From Thiogranum sp. (GTDB lineage: Bacteria; Pseudomonadota; Gammaproteobacteria; DSM-19610): DNA of 64,000 nucleotides. Each line of letters starts with the position of its first letter. Within the stretch, counting starts at the first letter, position 1. A program made the position numbers and the translations under genes. The stretch lies in assembly GCA_024636585.1 (NCBI GenBank), contig JAGXGS010000025.1, forward strand, positions 1-64,000, in the 5' to 3' direction. The notes beneath the pieces were generated by a model. That model was given only the letters and a program-made list of their open reading frames with translations. It ran no database searches and was not told where the DNA came from. Below are positions 32,404 through 41,138 of the stretch, piece after piece.

Positions 32404-33684
32404 ATGCTGAGAACAGTTTCTTCCATTTTTTCGCTGTTAATCGCGGTGGCGATACTGCTGCTGGGTTCGGGACTCCTTGGTACCGTCATCGCCCTGCGTG
32501 CCAGTGCGGAATTCATGTCCAGCAATATCACCGGCCTGATCATGTCCGGCTTCTTTGTGGGCTATGTAATCGGCTCCTACATCTGCCCCCGCATCCAGCA
32601 GAACGTTGGTCACATCCGCAGTTTTTCGACCTTCGCCGCCATCGGGTCCGCCGCAGTCATCCTCAACGGCCTGTGGATCGACCCGCTGGTGTGGTGGCTA
32701 TTGCGCGTCATTACCGGCATCAGCATGCTGGGCATGTATCTGGCAATCGAATCCTGGCTGGGCAATCTCGCGACCAACCAGAATCGCGGCCGTCTGTTCG
32801 CCGTCTACATGACGGTCAACCTGCTCGCGCTCGGGCTGGGCCAGTACATGCTCATGATCTACGGCTACGAGGGCATCGCCCCGTTCACCCTGAGCGCGCT
32901 GTTCTTTTCACTGGCGCTGGTGCCGATTGCGCTGACGCGCATGCGCGAACCCGGCTTCGTAACGGTGCCGCATCTGGGACTGCGCAATCTATATGCCACC
33001 TCGCCACTGGGTGTGATCGCGGTACTGATCTCCGGACTGGTTACCGGTGGCTTCTGGGGAATGGGTCCGATCTATGCAACCGGGGCAGGATTGTCGGAGC
33101 GCGGCGTCGCGTTGTTCATGAGTGCGGTCATATTCGGCGGCGCATTGCTGCAATGGCCGATCGGTCACCTCTCCGACAATCATGATCGACGCCTGGTACT
33201 GGCGAATGTCAGCCTGATCGGTGCGGCCGCTGCCCTGGTAGTGTATTTCATCGCCGCCAACCATCTCGCCGGGGCACTGATCGTTTCCGTCGCATTCGGT
33301 GGCTGCGCATTTTCTGTCTACTCACTGGCAGTGGCGCATACCAATGACCACGTGGACGCCAGTCAGATGCTGGAGGCCAGTCGTGGCCTGCTGCTGTTGA
33401 GCGGCATCGGTGCCAGTATCGGTCCGATACTGGCGGGTTTCGCCGTGGCCTGGGGCGGCAGCCATGGCCTGATGCTGTACTTCGCTGTGCTGCTGGTGAT
33501 TCTGTCCGGCTATACAGTGCTGCGCCGGCGCATAGGTGCTGTCATTCCCACAGAGGATCAGGGCGAGTTCGTCGCCATGGCCCGAACCTCGGCCGCGGTA
33601 CTGGAACTCGATCCGCGGGTCGAACCGGAAGAGGACGAGGTCATCGAAACCCCTCCTCCGAGCGTCGATCAACGCTCCGGCTGA
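32404..33684 (+). CDS. MFS transporter (YcaD-like)
   Basis: This 426-residue major facilitator protein has twelve membrane helices. It shows the motif GLIMSGFFVGYVIGSYICPR early and WRVITG/ESWLG-like sequence (GMYLAIESWLGNLATNQNRGRLFAVY) after TM4. These resemble the YcaD subgroup. A second-half LQWPIGHLSDNHDRR matches the repeated MFS loop motif. The last 50 residues form an acidic, Pro/Glu-rich cytoplasmic tail. It stands as a single gene; the substrate is unknown. Confidence 0.9.
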   Translation: MLRTVSSIFSLLIAVAILLLGSGLLGTVIALRASAEFMSSNITGLIMSGFFVGYVIGSYICPRIQQNVGHIRSFSTFAAIGSAAVILNGLWIDPLVWWLLRVITGISMLGMYLAIESWLGNLATNQNRGRLFAVYMTVNLLALGLGQYMLMIYGYEGIAPFTLSALFFSLALVPIALTRMREPGFVTVPHLGLRNLYATSPLGVIAVLISGLVTGGFWGMGPIYATGAGLSERGVALFMSAVIFGGALLQWPIGHLSDNHDRRLVLANVSLIGAAAALVVYFIAANHLAGALIVSVAFGGCAFSVYSLAVAHTNDHVDASQMLEASRGLLLLSGIGASIGPILAGFAVAWGGSHGLMLYFAVLLVILSGYTVLRRRIGAVIPTEDQGEFVAMARTSAAVLELDPRVEPEEDEVIETPPPSVDQRSG

Positions 33685-33866
33685 CCGCAACCCCCCGGAT
33701 ACCATTTGTCTGAACCGGACGCCGGCATCCGACTTCTCCGCAGGTTAAAAACGTTTCTTCTCTCGCATTAAAAAATATCAATGCTGCGCGTGGCGAAGCC
33801 GGGCAGGCTTGACTCTCGCACCGTCAACAGGACGCGCAACCGCATCAGCGGTTCAGGGAGAAAACT

Positions 33867-34115
33867 ATGCGATATCAACAACTGGGTCTTCTGTCCGTGC
33901 TGGGTCTGCCGGCATTCGCAAGCGCCCATGTGGGACAGCACAGCAGCATGACTCTGGCTGAACAGCTCGTGCACGCAGCGGCTCAGCCTGCTGCACTGAT
34001 TGTGGCGGGCGCCATTGTGGCCGGTCTGCTGCTGTCGAAAAACATCCGCACCCGGCGCAGCGCCAGCCGGCTGCGCAGTCGCGACGAGGTCCGCCGGCCG
34101 GAGCACCGGAGATGA
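33867..34115 (+). CDS. Small exported one-helix protein coupled to the persulfide dioxygenase-like gene
   Basis: The 82-residue product has a signal-like N-terminus (MRYQQLGLLSVLGLPAFASAH). A short His-containing segment HVGQHSSM, one membrane helix (about residues 38-58) and a basic tail follow. Its stop overlaps the start of the next gene by 4 bp, so the two are probably translated together. No family is recognised. It could tether or assist the sulfur hydrolase at the membrane, but only gene order supports this. Confidence 0.65.
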   Translation: MRYQQLGLLSVLGLPAFASAHVGQHSSMTLAEQLVHAAAQPAALIVAGAIVAGLLLSKNIRTRRSASRLRSRDEVRRPEHRR

Positions 34116-35509
34116 TCTTCAAGCAGTTCTACGAGCCAAGCCTGGGACATGCCTCCTACCTGATCGGCTCAGAACAGACTGGAGAAGCCCTGGTGCTCGA
34201 CGTGCGTCGGGACGTGGATGATTACTACGATTTTGCCCGCGAACAGGGCCTGCGTATTGCCTATGCGGCGGACACTCATCAGCACAACGATTACCTGACC
34301 GGCATCACCGAGCTGGAAACGCGCTCGCCGCTGGAACTGCTGTCCGGCGCACGCGCCGAACTGGGTTATCAGTCGCGCCCGCTGGAAGACCGCGAACGCC
34401 TCAGCATGGGCGAAATAGAATTCGAGACCCTGCATACACCGGGGCATACGCCGGAGCACATCAGTCTGCTGGTGCGCGACAGGACCCGCGGCGAGGAACC
34501 GGTAATGCTGCTGTCGGGGGGTGCGCTGCTGGTGGCGGACGTGGCGCGTCCCGATCTGCTTGGCGACGAGGCCGAAAAGCGCAGGAACGCCAAATCCATG
34601 TGCAAAACCCTGAAGGAAAAAATCCTGCCGCTGCCCGATCATGTGCTGGTGTTTCCTACCCACGTGGCCGGTTCACTCTGCGGTGGCAACATCGGCAGCA
34701 TGCTGGTGACCACCATCGGCTATGAACGCAAGCTCAACGACATGCTGGTAGCCATTGGTAATGAGCAGGACTTCGAAGATCGCTGCCTCGACCTCGGCCC
34801 GTTGCCGACCGTACCACCCTACTGGCGGCGCATGCGCAAGCAAAACCAGGACGGTCCGGCGCGTCTCGACACGCTGGCGGAACCGCCGGCGTTGCAGCCA
34901 GCCGAGTTTGCGCGACGCATTTCCGAAGGTGCAGTGGTGGTCGATTGCCGCGCGCCGGAAGCTTTCGCAGGCGCTCATATTCCCGGTTCGTTGAATGTTG
35001 GCGCCGGCACTTCCTTTCCTACCTGGGCTGGTTCGGTGGTGCCCGATGAGGCGGACATTCTGCTGGTGGTAGACGATCCCGGTCAGCTCTGGGGCATCTA
35101 CTGGAAGCTGCTGCGCATCGGCTATCGGGAACCGGTCGGATGGCTGGCGGGCGGCATGCGTGCCTGGCGGACCGCCGCGCAACCGCTGGGCTCATTGCCA
35201 CAGTGGACGCCGAAGGAACTGGAAACGCGCCGCCGCGAAAATAACGGCCTGTACATTCTGGACGTCCGGCAACCGGCGGAGTGGCATGCCGGACACGTGC
35301 CCCAGGCACACCATATTTCGGGTTCCGAACTGCCCGGGCGCATCGATGATGTGCCCAAAGACCAGCCGATCGCCGTGTACTGCGGCAGCGGCTATCGCTC
35401 ATCGGTAGCGGCCAGCCTGCTGCGTCGCACCGGCCACCGCAATGTCTACAACGTCATTGGAGGCTTCACCGCCTGGGAGGCGGAACAGCTCCCGGTTGAA
35501 GGCCGCTGA
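34112..35509 (+). CDS. Metallo-beta-lactamase fold / double rhodanese protein (persulfide dioxygenase-like)
   Basis: The 465-residue fusion has an N-terminal ETHE1-like hydrolase domain (about 1-240). Its metal motif reads THQHNDYLTG (His56, His58, Asp60), with HTPGHTPEH (His112) further on. The usual second His of HxHxDH is Tyr here, as in a known HxHNDY subgroup. Two rhodanese domains follow. The first (about 265-355) has no Cys in its active loop (VVDDPGQLWG) and is probably inactive. The second has CGSGYRSS with Cys424. A role in oxidising glutathione persulfide and moving sulfane sulfur is likely. An AF1514-like gene follows. Confidence 0.9.
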   Translation: MIFKQFYEPSLGHASYLIGSEQTGEALVLDVRRDVDDYYDFAREQGLRIAYAADTHQHNDYLTGITELETRSPLELLSGARAELGYQSRPLEDRERLSMGEIEFETLHTPGHTPEHISLLVRDRTRGEEPVMLLSGGALLVADVARPDLLGDEAEKRRNAKSMCKTLKEKILPLPDHVLVFPTHVAGSLCGGNIGSMLVTTIGYERKLNDMLVAIGNEQDFEDRCLDLGPLPTVPPYWRRMRKQNQDGPARLDTLAEPPALQPAEFARRISEGAVVVDCRAPEAFAGAHIPGSLNVGAGTSFPTWAGSVVPDEADILLVVDDPGQLWGIYWKLLRIGYREPVGWLAGGMRAWRTAAQPLGSLPQWTPKELETRRRENNGLYILDVRQPAEWHAGHVPQAHHISGSELPGRIDDVPKDQPIAVYCGSGYRSSVAASLLRRTGHRNVYNVIGGFTAWEAEQLPVEGR

Positions 35510-35538
35510 ACACTGTAAGCAGTTATCAGGAGAAGATT

Positions 35539-35931
35539 ATGGAGAGCATGAATGTATCTGTCGAAAACCAACCGGTTGATTTTCTCGCGGCCCGCCGCCA
35601 GGCGGCCGGCAAGGCCGGCGAGATTCTCTCCGATCCGGTGATCGTTGCCTGGAAGGACGACAAGACCGGGCGCTCCGGTCCGGAAATTCCCGGCGGCGCC
35701 AGCGATCGCTGGCATGACTACGGCGAAAGTAATGGCGGAAAGCTGGAGATGACGGTCGGCGACGACTTCCATTTCATCTTCTCCGAGGCCGCCGAGTTCG
35801 AATCACCCGATCTCAACCTGTCGAGCATCTCGGAATCGGACGGCTCAGTCATTCTGTGCCTGAATGACGCCTGCACAGACGAAGACCTGGAAAAGATGGG
35901 CTACTTCAAAGGCGGCGGCATGGGCGGCTAG
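35539..35931 (+). CDS. AF1514-like (DUF5619-type) small protein
   Basis: The 130-residue acidic soluble protein contains ILSDPVIVAWKDDKTGRSGPEIPGG and a later YGESNGGKLEMTVGDDFHFIF. I associate these with AF1514 family proteins of unknown function. The tail ends in Gly-rich KGGGMGG. It starts from an ATG after GGAGAAG, 29 bp after the MBL/rhodanese gene, so it is probably in that operon. A link to sulfur metabolism rests on this neighbourhood alone. The family name is from memory and should be treated as tentative. Confidence 0.6.
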   Translation: MESMNVSVENQPVDFLAARRQAAGKAGEILSDPVIVAWKDDKTGRSGPEIPGGASDRWHDYGESNGGKLEMTVGDDFHFIFSEAAEFESPDLNLSSISESDGSVILCLNDACTDEDLEKMGYFKGGGMGG

Positions 35932-35978
35932 TTCGCAGCGCGAACCAGATTCATTCAGGCACATAAATCCGTCGACCG

Positions 35979-38516
35979 GTGGCATCTCCCGCGCTTTATG
36001 ATCGCCTGATTCTGAAACACCCCGGTGTCGTGCTGCTCGTGGTTGCGCTGGTAATCGCGTTCGCGGGCTGGCACGCCAGCGATTTCCGCCTCGATGCATC
36101 GGCGGATTCACTGGTTCTGGAAGAGGACGCGACGTTACGCTACTACCGCGCGATCCGCGCCCGCTATGGATCAGACGATTTTCTGATCGTCACTTATACG
36201 CCCGAAGCGCCGCTGTTCGATGCCGCCACCCTGGACGACCTGCAGCAGCTGCGTGACCAGCTGGCCGGGCTCGAACATGTCGAGTCCGTTACCAGCATTC
36301 TGGATGTTCCGCTGATCCGCAGTCCGCCGGTATCGCTGGCCGAGCTGCGCGAAAATACCCCGACACTGGAAAGTGACACGACCGACCGGGCGCTGGCGCG
36401 CCGCGAACTGCTGAACAGTCCGCTGTACCGCAACCTGTTGATCAGCCCGGACGGCAGCACCACGGCACTGCAGGTTAATCCACAGCGCGACCCGGAATAC
36501 CAGCGGCTGCTGGAGCGGCGCAGCGTCCTGCGCGAACAGCGCCTGAAGGAAAGTCTGTCGCCGCAGCAGCGCCGCGAACTTGCGCAGGTGTCGCAGCAGC
36601 TGCAACGGCGCAGTAGCAGTATGCAGGGAGCGCTGCGCAAGGATGTGCAGCGCATTCGTGACATCATGGGCCAACATCGTGACCAGGCCGAACTGCATTT
36701 AGGCGGCGTGCCCATGATAGTCGCTGATTCGATTGGCTACATTCGCCATGACCTGCTGATGTTCGGGGCCGGCGTATTTGTTTTCCTGGTGGGCATACTC
36801 GCCATCGCATTCCGAAAACCGCGCTGGGTGATACTGCCGTTGCTGACCTGCGCCGCCAGCGGCATCATCATGACCGGCCTGCTCGGCCTGCTCGATTGGC
36901 CCGTTACTGTGGTGTCAGCGAACTTTCTTCCCCTGCTGCTGATTATCACCCTGTCATTAACTATCCACCTGCTGGTCCGCTACCGCGAACTGCACACGCA
37001 GCACCCGGACGCGAGTCAATACCAGCTGGTGCATGATGCCGTGCATAGCAAGGTGCGCCCCAGTTTTTATACCGCCATCACCACCATGGCGGCGTTCAGT
37101 TCGCTGCTGTTCAGCGATGTGCGCCCGGTGATCGATTTCGGCTGGATGATGACGCTGGGCGTCGCCATTGCCTTCCTGCTGGCGTTCACGCTGTTTCCCT
37201 GCGCGGCGCTGTTTTTCACACCTGGACAACCGCGCGCCCGGCGTGACCTGGTGCATGCGCTGACCGGTCGCTTGGCGCAACTGATCGACCGGCATGGCAA
37301 TGCCACACTTGCGGCGTTCGCAGCGCTGGCTGTGTTCAGTGCTACGGGCATCAGCTTTCTTACGGTGGAAAATCGCTTCATCGATTATTTCAAGGAATCA
37401 ACTGAAATTCACCAGGGCATGAAACTCATCGATCGCAAGCTCGGCGGCACCACGCCGCTGGACGTGATCGTGGATGCGCCGGCCGGTTTCGAAGCTACCG
37501 CTCCAGGCGCGACGGAAGATCCCTTTGCAGAAGATCCGTTCGCGTCCGGTCCGGGCGCGGGGGCCGGCAGCGGCGGCGGCATTACCGCCACCAGCTACTG
37601 GTTCAATCCGTCCAGGCTCGATCAGGTAGCTGCCATGCATGAGGACATCGATCAACTCGATGCCACGGGCAAGGTACTTTCCATCGCCACTACCATGCGC
37701 ATGCTGCGTCAGCTCGAAGACCAGGAGTCCATTGACAGTTTTTTCCTGTCTATCCTGTACCGGCGCCTTCCGGAGTCGATCCGGGAGCGATTATTCAAAC
37801 CCTATATGTCAGAGGATGGCAATCAGCTGCGGTTCGCGGTACGCGTGTTCGAAACGCAGCCGGGTCTCGACCGCGATCGCCTCCTCAACAATATCCGTCA
37901 ACTGCTGATCGAGGAACACGGCCTGAATCCGGCACAGATCCATCTGACCGGCATGCTGGTGCTTTACAACAACGTGCTGCACAGTCTGTTCCGATCGCAG
38001 ATCCTGACGCTTGGGGCGGTGTTCCTCGCCATCCTGCTGATGTTTGTCGTCCTGTTTCGAAATCTTCAGCTGGCACTGGTCGCCATCATCCCGAATCTGT
38101 TCGCCGCGGGACTGGTGCTGGGTCTGATGGGCTGGCTGGCGGTTCCGCTGGACCTGATGACCATCACTATCGCAGCAATCAGCATCGGCATCGCGGTAGA
38201 CGACACGATTCACTATGTGCACCGCTATCGACGTGAATTCCGCAAGGACCGTGACTACCACGCCGCCGTGACCCGCGCGCATGCCAGCATTGGCAGAGCA
38301 CTGTTCTACACGACCTTGACAATAACCCTGGGATTCTCGATTCTGGCACTGTCGAATTTTGTGCCTACGATCTACTTTGGCGTGTTTACCGGGATAGCCA
38401 TGGTGGCGGCGCTGGTTGCAGACCTGACACTGTTGCCACTGTTGATTGTCCGCTTCCAGCCGCTCGGGCAGCCCGGCCTGATGCGCACTACCCCCGCGTG
38501 CGAGACATCGATATGA
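35979..38516 (+). CDS. MMPL/RND family exporter
   Basis: The 845-residue inner-membrane protein has two halves, each with one helix, a large periplasmic loop and five more helices, as in MMPL and HpnN-type RND proteins. It begins from a GTG. Helix segments such as NFLPLLLIITLSLTIHLLVRYRE and IAAISIGIAVDDTIHYVHRYRRE carry the intramembrane polar residues of the family. The second loop contains an odd low-complexity stretch (about 505-535) with repeated EDPFA units and Gly. It overlaps the MlaC-like gene by 4 bp. The pair resembles the HpnN/HpnM arrangement, so export of a lipid or hydrophobic molecule is likely. Confidence 0.9.
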   Translation: MASPALYDRLILKHPGVVLLVVALVIAFAGWHASDFRLDASADSLVLEEDATLRYYRAIRARYGSDDFLIVTYTPEAPLFDAATLDDLQQLRDQLAGLEHVESVTSILDVPLIRSPPVSLAELRENTPTLESDTTDRALARRELLNSPLYRNLLISPDGSTTALQVNPQRDPEYQRLLERRSVLREQRLKESLSPQQRRELAQVSQQLQRRSSSMQGALRKDVQRIRDIMGQHRDQAELHLGGVPMIVADSIGYIRHDLLMFGAGVFVFLVGILAIAFRKPRWVILPLLTCAASGIIMTGLLGLLDWPVTVVSANFLPLLLIITLSLTIHLLVRYRELHTQHPDASQYQLVHDAVHSKVRPSFYTAITTMAAFSSLLFSDVRPVIDFGWMMTLGVAIAFLLAFTLFPCAALFFTPGQPRARRDLVHALTGRLAQLIDRHGNATLAAFAALAVFSATGISFLTVENRFIDYFKESTEIHQGMKLIDRKLGGTTPLDVIVDAPAGFEATAPGATEDPFAEDPFASGPGAGAGSGGGITATSYWFNPSRLDQVAAMHEDIDQLDATGKVLSIATTMRMLRQLEDQESIDSFFLSILYRRLPESIRERLFKPYMSEDGNQLRFAVRVFETQPGLDRDRLLNNIRQLLIEEHGLNPAQIHLTGMLVLYNNVLHSLFRSQILTLGAVFLAILLMFVVLFRNLQLALVAIIPNLFAAGLVLGLMGWLAVPLDLMTITIAAISIGIAVDDTIHYVHRYRREFRKDRDYHAAVTRAHASIGRALFYTTLTITLGFSILALSNFVPTIYFGVFTGIAMVAALVADLTLLPLLIVRFQPLGQPGLMRTTPACETSI

Positions 38517-39133
38517 AAACGTTTTTCATTCCCCTGTGCACCCTGTTCCTGCTGGCCGGCTGGCTGATCGGCGGCGTCGCCGCACCCCAGGACGCGGAGG
38601 CCCTGATGCGTGATATCACCGACAACATAATTTCCCGGCTCGAGGCGGAGCCGGAACTGCGCGAAGACCGCGCTGCGCTGGTCGACCTGATCGAAGCGGA
38701 AGTGTTTCCACACGTCGATTTTGAACGCGTCGCACGCCTCACGCTGGGTCGCCACTGGCCACAGGCAAACGCGACACAGCAGGCGCAATTCGTCGATAAG
38801 ATGAAAATCATACTCGTCTGCACGTATTCCGCAGCATTCGCCGCCTACTCCGATCAGCAGGTTGAATATCTCGATCCGCGCTGGTCAGAAGACCGGGATC
38901 ATATCGAGATTCCGGTACGCATTATGTCGAGCGGCGAACCGCCGGTTCCGGTCAAATACCGGCTGCACCTGAATGACGGCGCGTGGAAGGTCTATGATAT
39001 ATTGGTAGAAGGTGTGAGCCTGGTAGCTAACTACCGCTCCACTTTTCGACAGAAACTCAGGGAGCAGGATCTTGATGCGCTGATCGCCGATCTCGGCAAG
39101 CGCAGCGCAGAGACCTGCAAGCGGGACAGCTAA
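38513..39133 (+). CDS. MlaC-like periplasmic lipid-binding protein
   Basis: The 206-residue product has a signal peptide (about 1-24). The MlaC/Ttg2D/HpnM fold is marked by EVFPHVDFERVARLTLGRHWPQANATQQAQF, and the C-terminal part contains GAWKVYDILVEGVSLVANYRSTF. These proteins carry phospholipids or related molecules across the periplasm. I chose the ATG at 38513, which overlaps the exporter stop (ATGA) and starts the signal peptide directly. Here the partner is an MMPL exporter rather than an MlaFEDB complex. Confidence 0.92.
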   Translation: MKTFFIPLCTLFLLAGWLIGGVAAPQDAEALMRDITDNIISRLEAEPELREDRAALVDLIEAEVFPHVDFERVARLTLGRHWPQANATQQAQFVDKMKIILVCTYSAAFAAYSDQQVEYLDPRWSEDRDHIEIPVRIMSSGEPPVPVKYRLHLNDGAWKVYDILVEGVSLVANYRSTFRQKLREQDLDALIADLGKRSAETCKRDS

Positions 39134-39148
39134 AAAATTTTTATTAAA

Positions 39149-39165
39149 AAAGGAGAAAAATAATA
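39149..39165 (+). promoter_or_regulatory. Strong ribosome binding site in an AT-rich leader
   Basis: Between the MlaC-like gene and the cytochrome-porin gene lies a 32-base AT-rich leader with AAAAAATTTTT and then AAAAAAGGAG. The AAGGAG core sits about ten bases before the ATG at 39166. The low GC content is unlike the surroundings and should keep the start site unstructured, favouring strong translation. Confidence 0.6.
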
Positions 39166-40455
39166 ATGCCGATCCAGCTTCGATTCGTGATCCACGCCGT
39201 ACTGCTCAGTATCTGTCTGTTGCCCGGCCTGTTGCCGGTCACGGCCGAGGCGGCTCCCATGTTCGCACGCAAATACAATATGAGCTGTGCGTCCTGCCAT
39301 TCGGCGTTTCCGCGACTGAACAGCTTCGGAGAACAGTTCCGCGCCAGTAACATGCGTTTGCCAAACTGGCGCGACGACACCCTGGAAACCGGAGATCCAC
39401 GGCTGGCGCTGCCGTCAGCCGTGCCGCTGGCGATTCGCGCCCAGGCCTACGTCCAGGCTCGTGAGGGTAAATCCATTGATCCGGTTACCGGTGATACCGT
39501 TGAGGCAAGCTCCGATTTCCAGTCACCTTACCTGATCAAGCTGTTATCCAGCGCGCCACTCAGTGACCACATCACCTATTACTTCTACGGCATCTTTGCC
39601 GAGAAAGGCGGCAATGGCGAGACAATCATTGAAGATGCCTGGTTCCGGCATGACGACGTGTTCGCCACCGGGGTCGGCTTGCAACTCGGCCAGTTCCAGG
39701 TCTCTGACCTGATGTTTCCGCGCGAAGTCCGCCTGCCGTTCCAGGACTTCATGGTCTATCGCATGGCCGGCATCACCTATGACCGGGGCGTACTGTTCGA
39801 CCGCGGGATCGGGGGCCTCGATGTCTCGCTGGGTCTGGTCAACGGCAACGGGATAGACCAGAACTTCGACGTAAACAGTCCAGGCTATCGGCGCCCCGAC
39901 AACATGTTCGATAACAACAGCGACAAAAGTGTGTTTGGACGCATCGCCACGACACTGGGACCGGTGTCGGTCGGCCTGTTCGGACTTGCCGGTGAACAGG
40001 CCAACGCAACCGGTCCGGCCGGTATCGACAGCGGTGACCGAGATACCGACAAACGTATCGTCGGGCTGGATTTATCGGGCACTCTGCGTGGCAAGACCCA
40101 CTGGTATACGCAGCTTCTCTGGAACACCTGGGAAGGTTTTCTCGAGCCGGACCAGGACTACGACTGGTGGGGCGGATTCGCAGGCGTGGATTACATCTTC
40201 AATGATTTCTGGGCATTTTCCGCCCTGTACAATTATGCAGACGCCGATGATCTGGATGCTACCGACACGATCTATGAAGGCATCGATATCAACAGCCTTT
40301 CATTCACTGCGTCCTATTACTTCATGCGCAATGTGAAAGGCGTCGCCGAAATCAACATCGACCTGCTGGATGACGAGTCCAGAAGCGGAACCTACTACAC
40401 CGGACACCTGGACCGCGAAGGCTATATTTTGTTCGGCTTTGATGCGGCATTCTAG
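39166..40455 (+). CDS. Monoheme cytochrome c-porin fusion, Cyc2-like
   Basis: The 429-residue product has a signal peptide (about 1-30). A single heme site C-A-S-C-H (Cys41, Cys44, His45) sits within FARKYNMSCASCHSAFPRLNSFGEQF, and a long beta-barrel ends in FGFDAAF. The N-terminal motif (FAR..., CxxCH, FPRLN.FG..F) and overall size resemble Cyc2-type outer-membrane cytochrome-porins that pass electrons through the outer membrane. Related porin-like cytochromes also occur outside iron oxidisers, so iron oxidation cannot be claimed. It follows the MMPL/MlaC-like pair by 32 bp and may be in the same operon. Confidence 0.8.
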   Translation: MPIQLRFVIHAVLLSICLLPGLLPVTAEAAPMFARKYNMSCASCHSAFPRLNSFGEQFRASNMRLPNWRDDTLETGDPRLALPSAVPLAIRAQAYVQAREGKSIDPVTGDTVEASSDFQSPYLIKLLSSAPLSDHITYYFYGIFAEKGGNGETIIEDAWFRHDDVFATGVGLQLGQFQVSDLMFPREVRLPFQDFMVYRMAGITYDRGVLFDRGIGGLDVSLGLVNGNGIDQNFDVNSPGYRRPDNMFDNNSDKSVFGRIATTLGPVSVGLFGLAGEQANATGPAGIDSGDRDTDKRIVGLDLSGTLRGKTHWYTQLLWNTWEGFLEPDQDYDWWGGFAGVDYIFNDFWAFSALYNYADADDLDATDTIYEGIDINSLSFTASYYFMRNVKGVAEINIDLLDDESRSGTYYTGHLDREGYILFGFDAAF

Positions 40456-40476
40456 CCGCAGCCGATCCCGGCATGG

Positions 40477-41133
40477 CTAGTCGATACCCAGCTGCCCGAA
40501 GCGTTTTTCCAGCTTGTCGATATCCTTCCGGTGCGCCACCACCAGGACCCGGTCGTCCTCCCTGAGCTGGTCATCATCGTCGACGATAAGCGATTCATCG
40601 CCGCGGGTGATTACAATGATCCGGGCCTGCCCCGGCAGGTCGATACTACCGACCCTGCCGGCGTCCTTATCGCGCACAATGAACTGAAAAAACCGGATGC
40701 CGCTTTCCACTGCAGCATCCAGTTCGGCCACATCGTGGCCCTCCAGCATATCGGCGAGGCGCTCGGCCACGTCACGATCGGGCACCAGCACGTTCTCCAG
40801 CCCCAGCTTGGTGCAGATGCCCTGAAAATCAGGGTCCTCGATCTTGGTGATGACCCGGCCAAAGTGCACGGTCTGCCCCACCAGTGATGCAATGATGTTG
40901 TCCTGGTCGTCATTGGACAGACAGAACAGCACGTCCCTTTCGCCGGCAGAAACTTCCTCGAGTACCGCTGGCCGGCTGCCATCGCCGTGGATAAAACCAC
41001 AGTCGAGCGTCTCCGAAAGCTCTGCTATCCGTTCCTCGTCCTTGTCGATGATAACCACGTCGTGCCCGGCTTTGATCAGGCATCTTGTGGTCATGACAGT
41101 CAAGGTACTGGTCCCAACGAATATCGCACGCAT
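40477..41133 (-). CDS. Potassium uptake regulatory subunit (TrkA/KtrA-like)
   Basis: The 218-residue protein has one RCK unit: an N-terminal Rossmann domain (1-135) and a TrkA-C domain (140-218, GSIDLPGQARIIVITRG). It is half the length of E. coli TrkA and fits the KtrA type. The glycine-rich nucleotide loop is unusual, reading FVGTSTLTVMTT instead of GxGxxG, though the following acidic strand end (VVIIDKDEERI) is normal. It gates the channel subunit encoded 5 bp upstream. The altered loop may weaken nucleotide binding or reflect a known variant subgroup. Confidence 0.9.
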   Translation of the reverse strand: MRAIFVGTSTLTVMTTRCLIKAGHDVVIIDKDEERIAELSETLDCGFIHGDGSRPAVLEEVSAGERDVLFCLSNDDQDNIIASLVGQTVHFGRVITKIEDPDFQGICTKLGLENVLVPDRDVAERLADMLEGHDVAELDAAVESGIRFFQFIVRDKDAGRVGSIDLPGQARIIVITRGDESLIVDDDDQLREDDRVLVVAHRKDIDKLEKRFGQLGID

Positions 41134-41138
41134 AGTGA

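Noticed and set aside
37505-37580. Repeated EDPFA/Gly stretch in the MMPL gene as a frameshift or assembly error
   Set aside because: The frame remains the same on both sides and the flanking loop and helices are normal, so it is more simply an in-frame insert.
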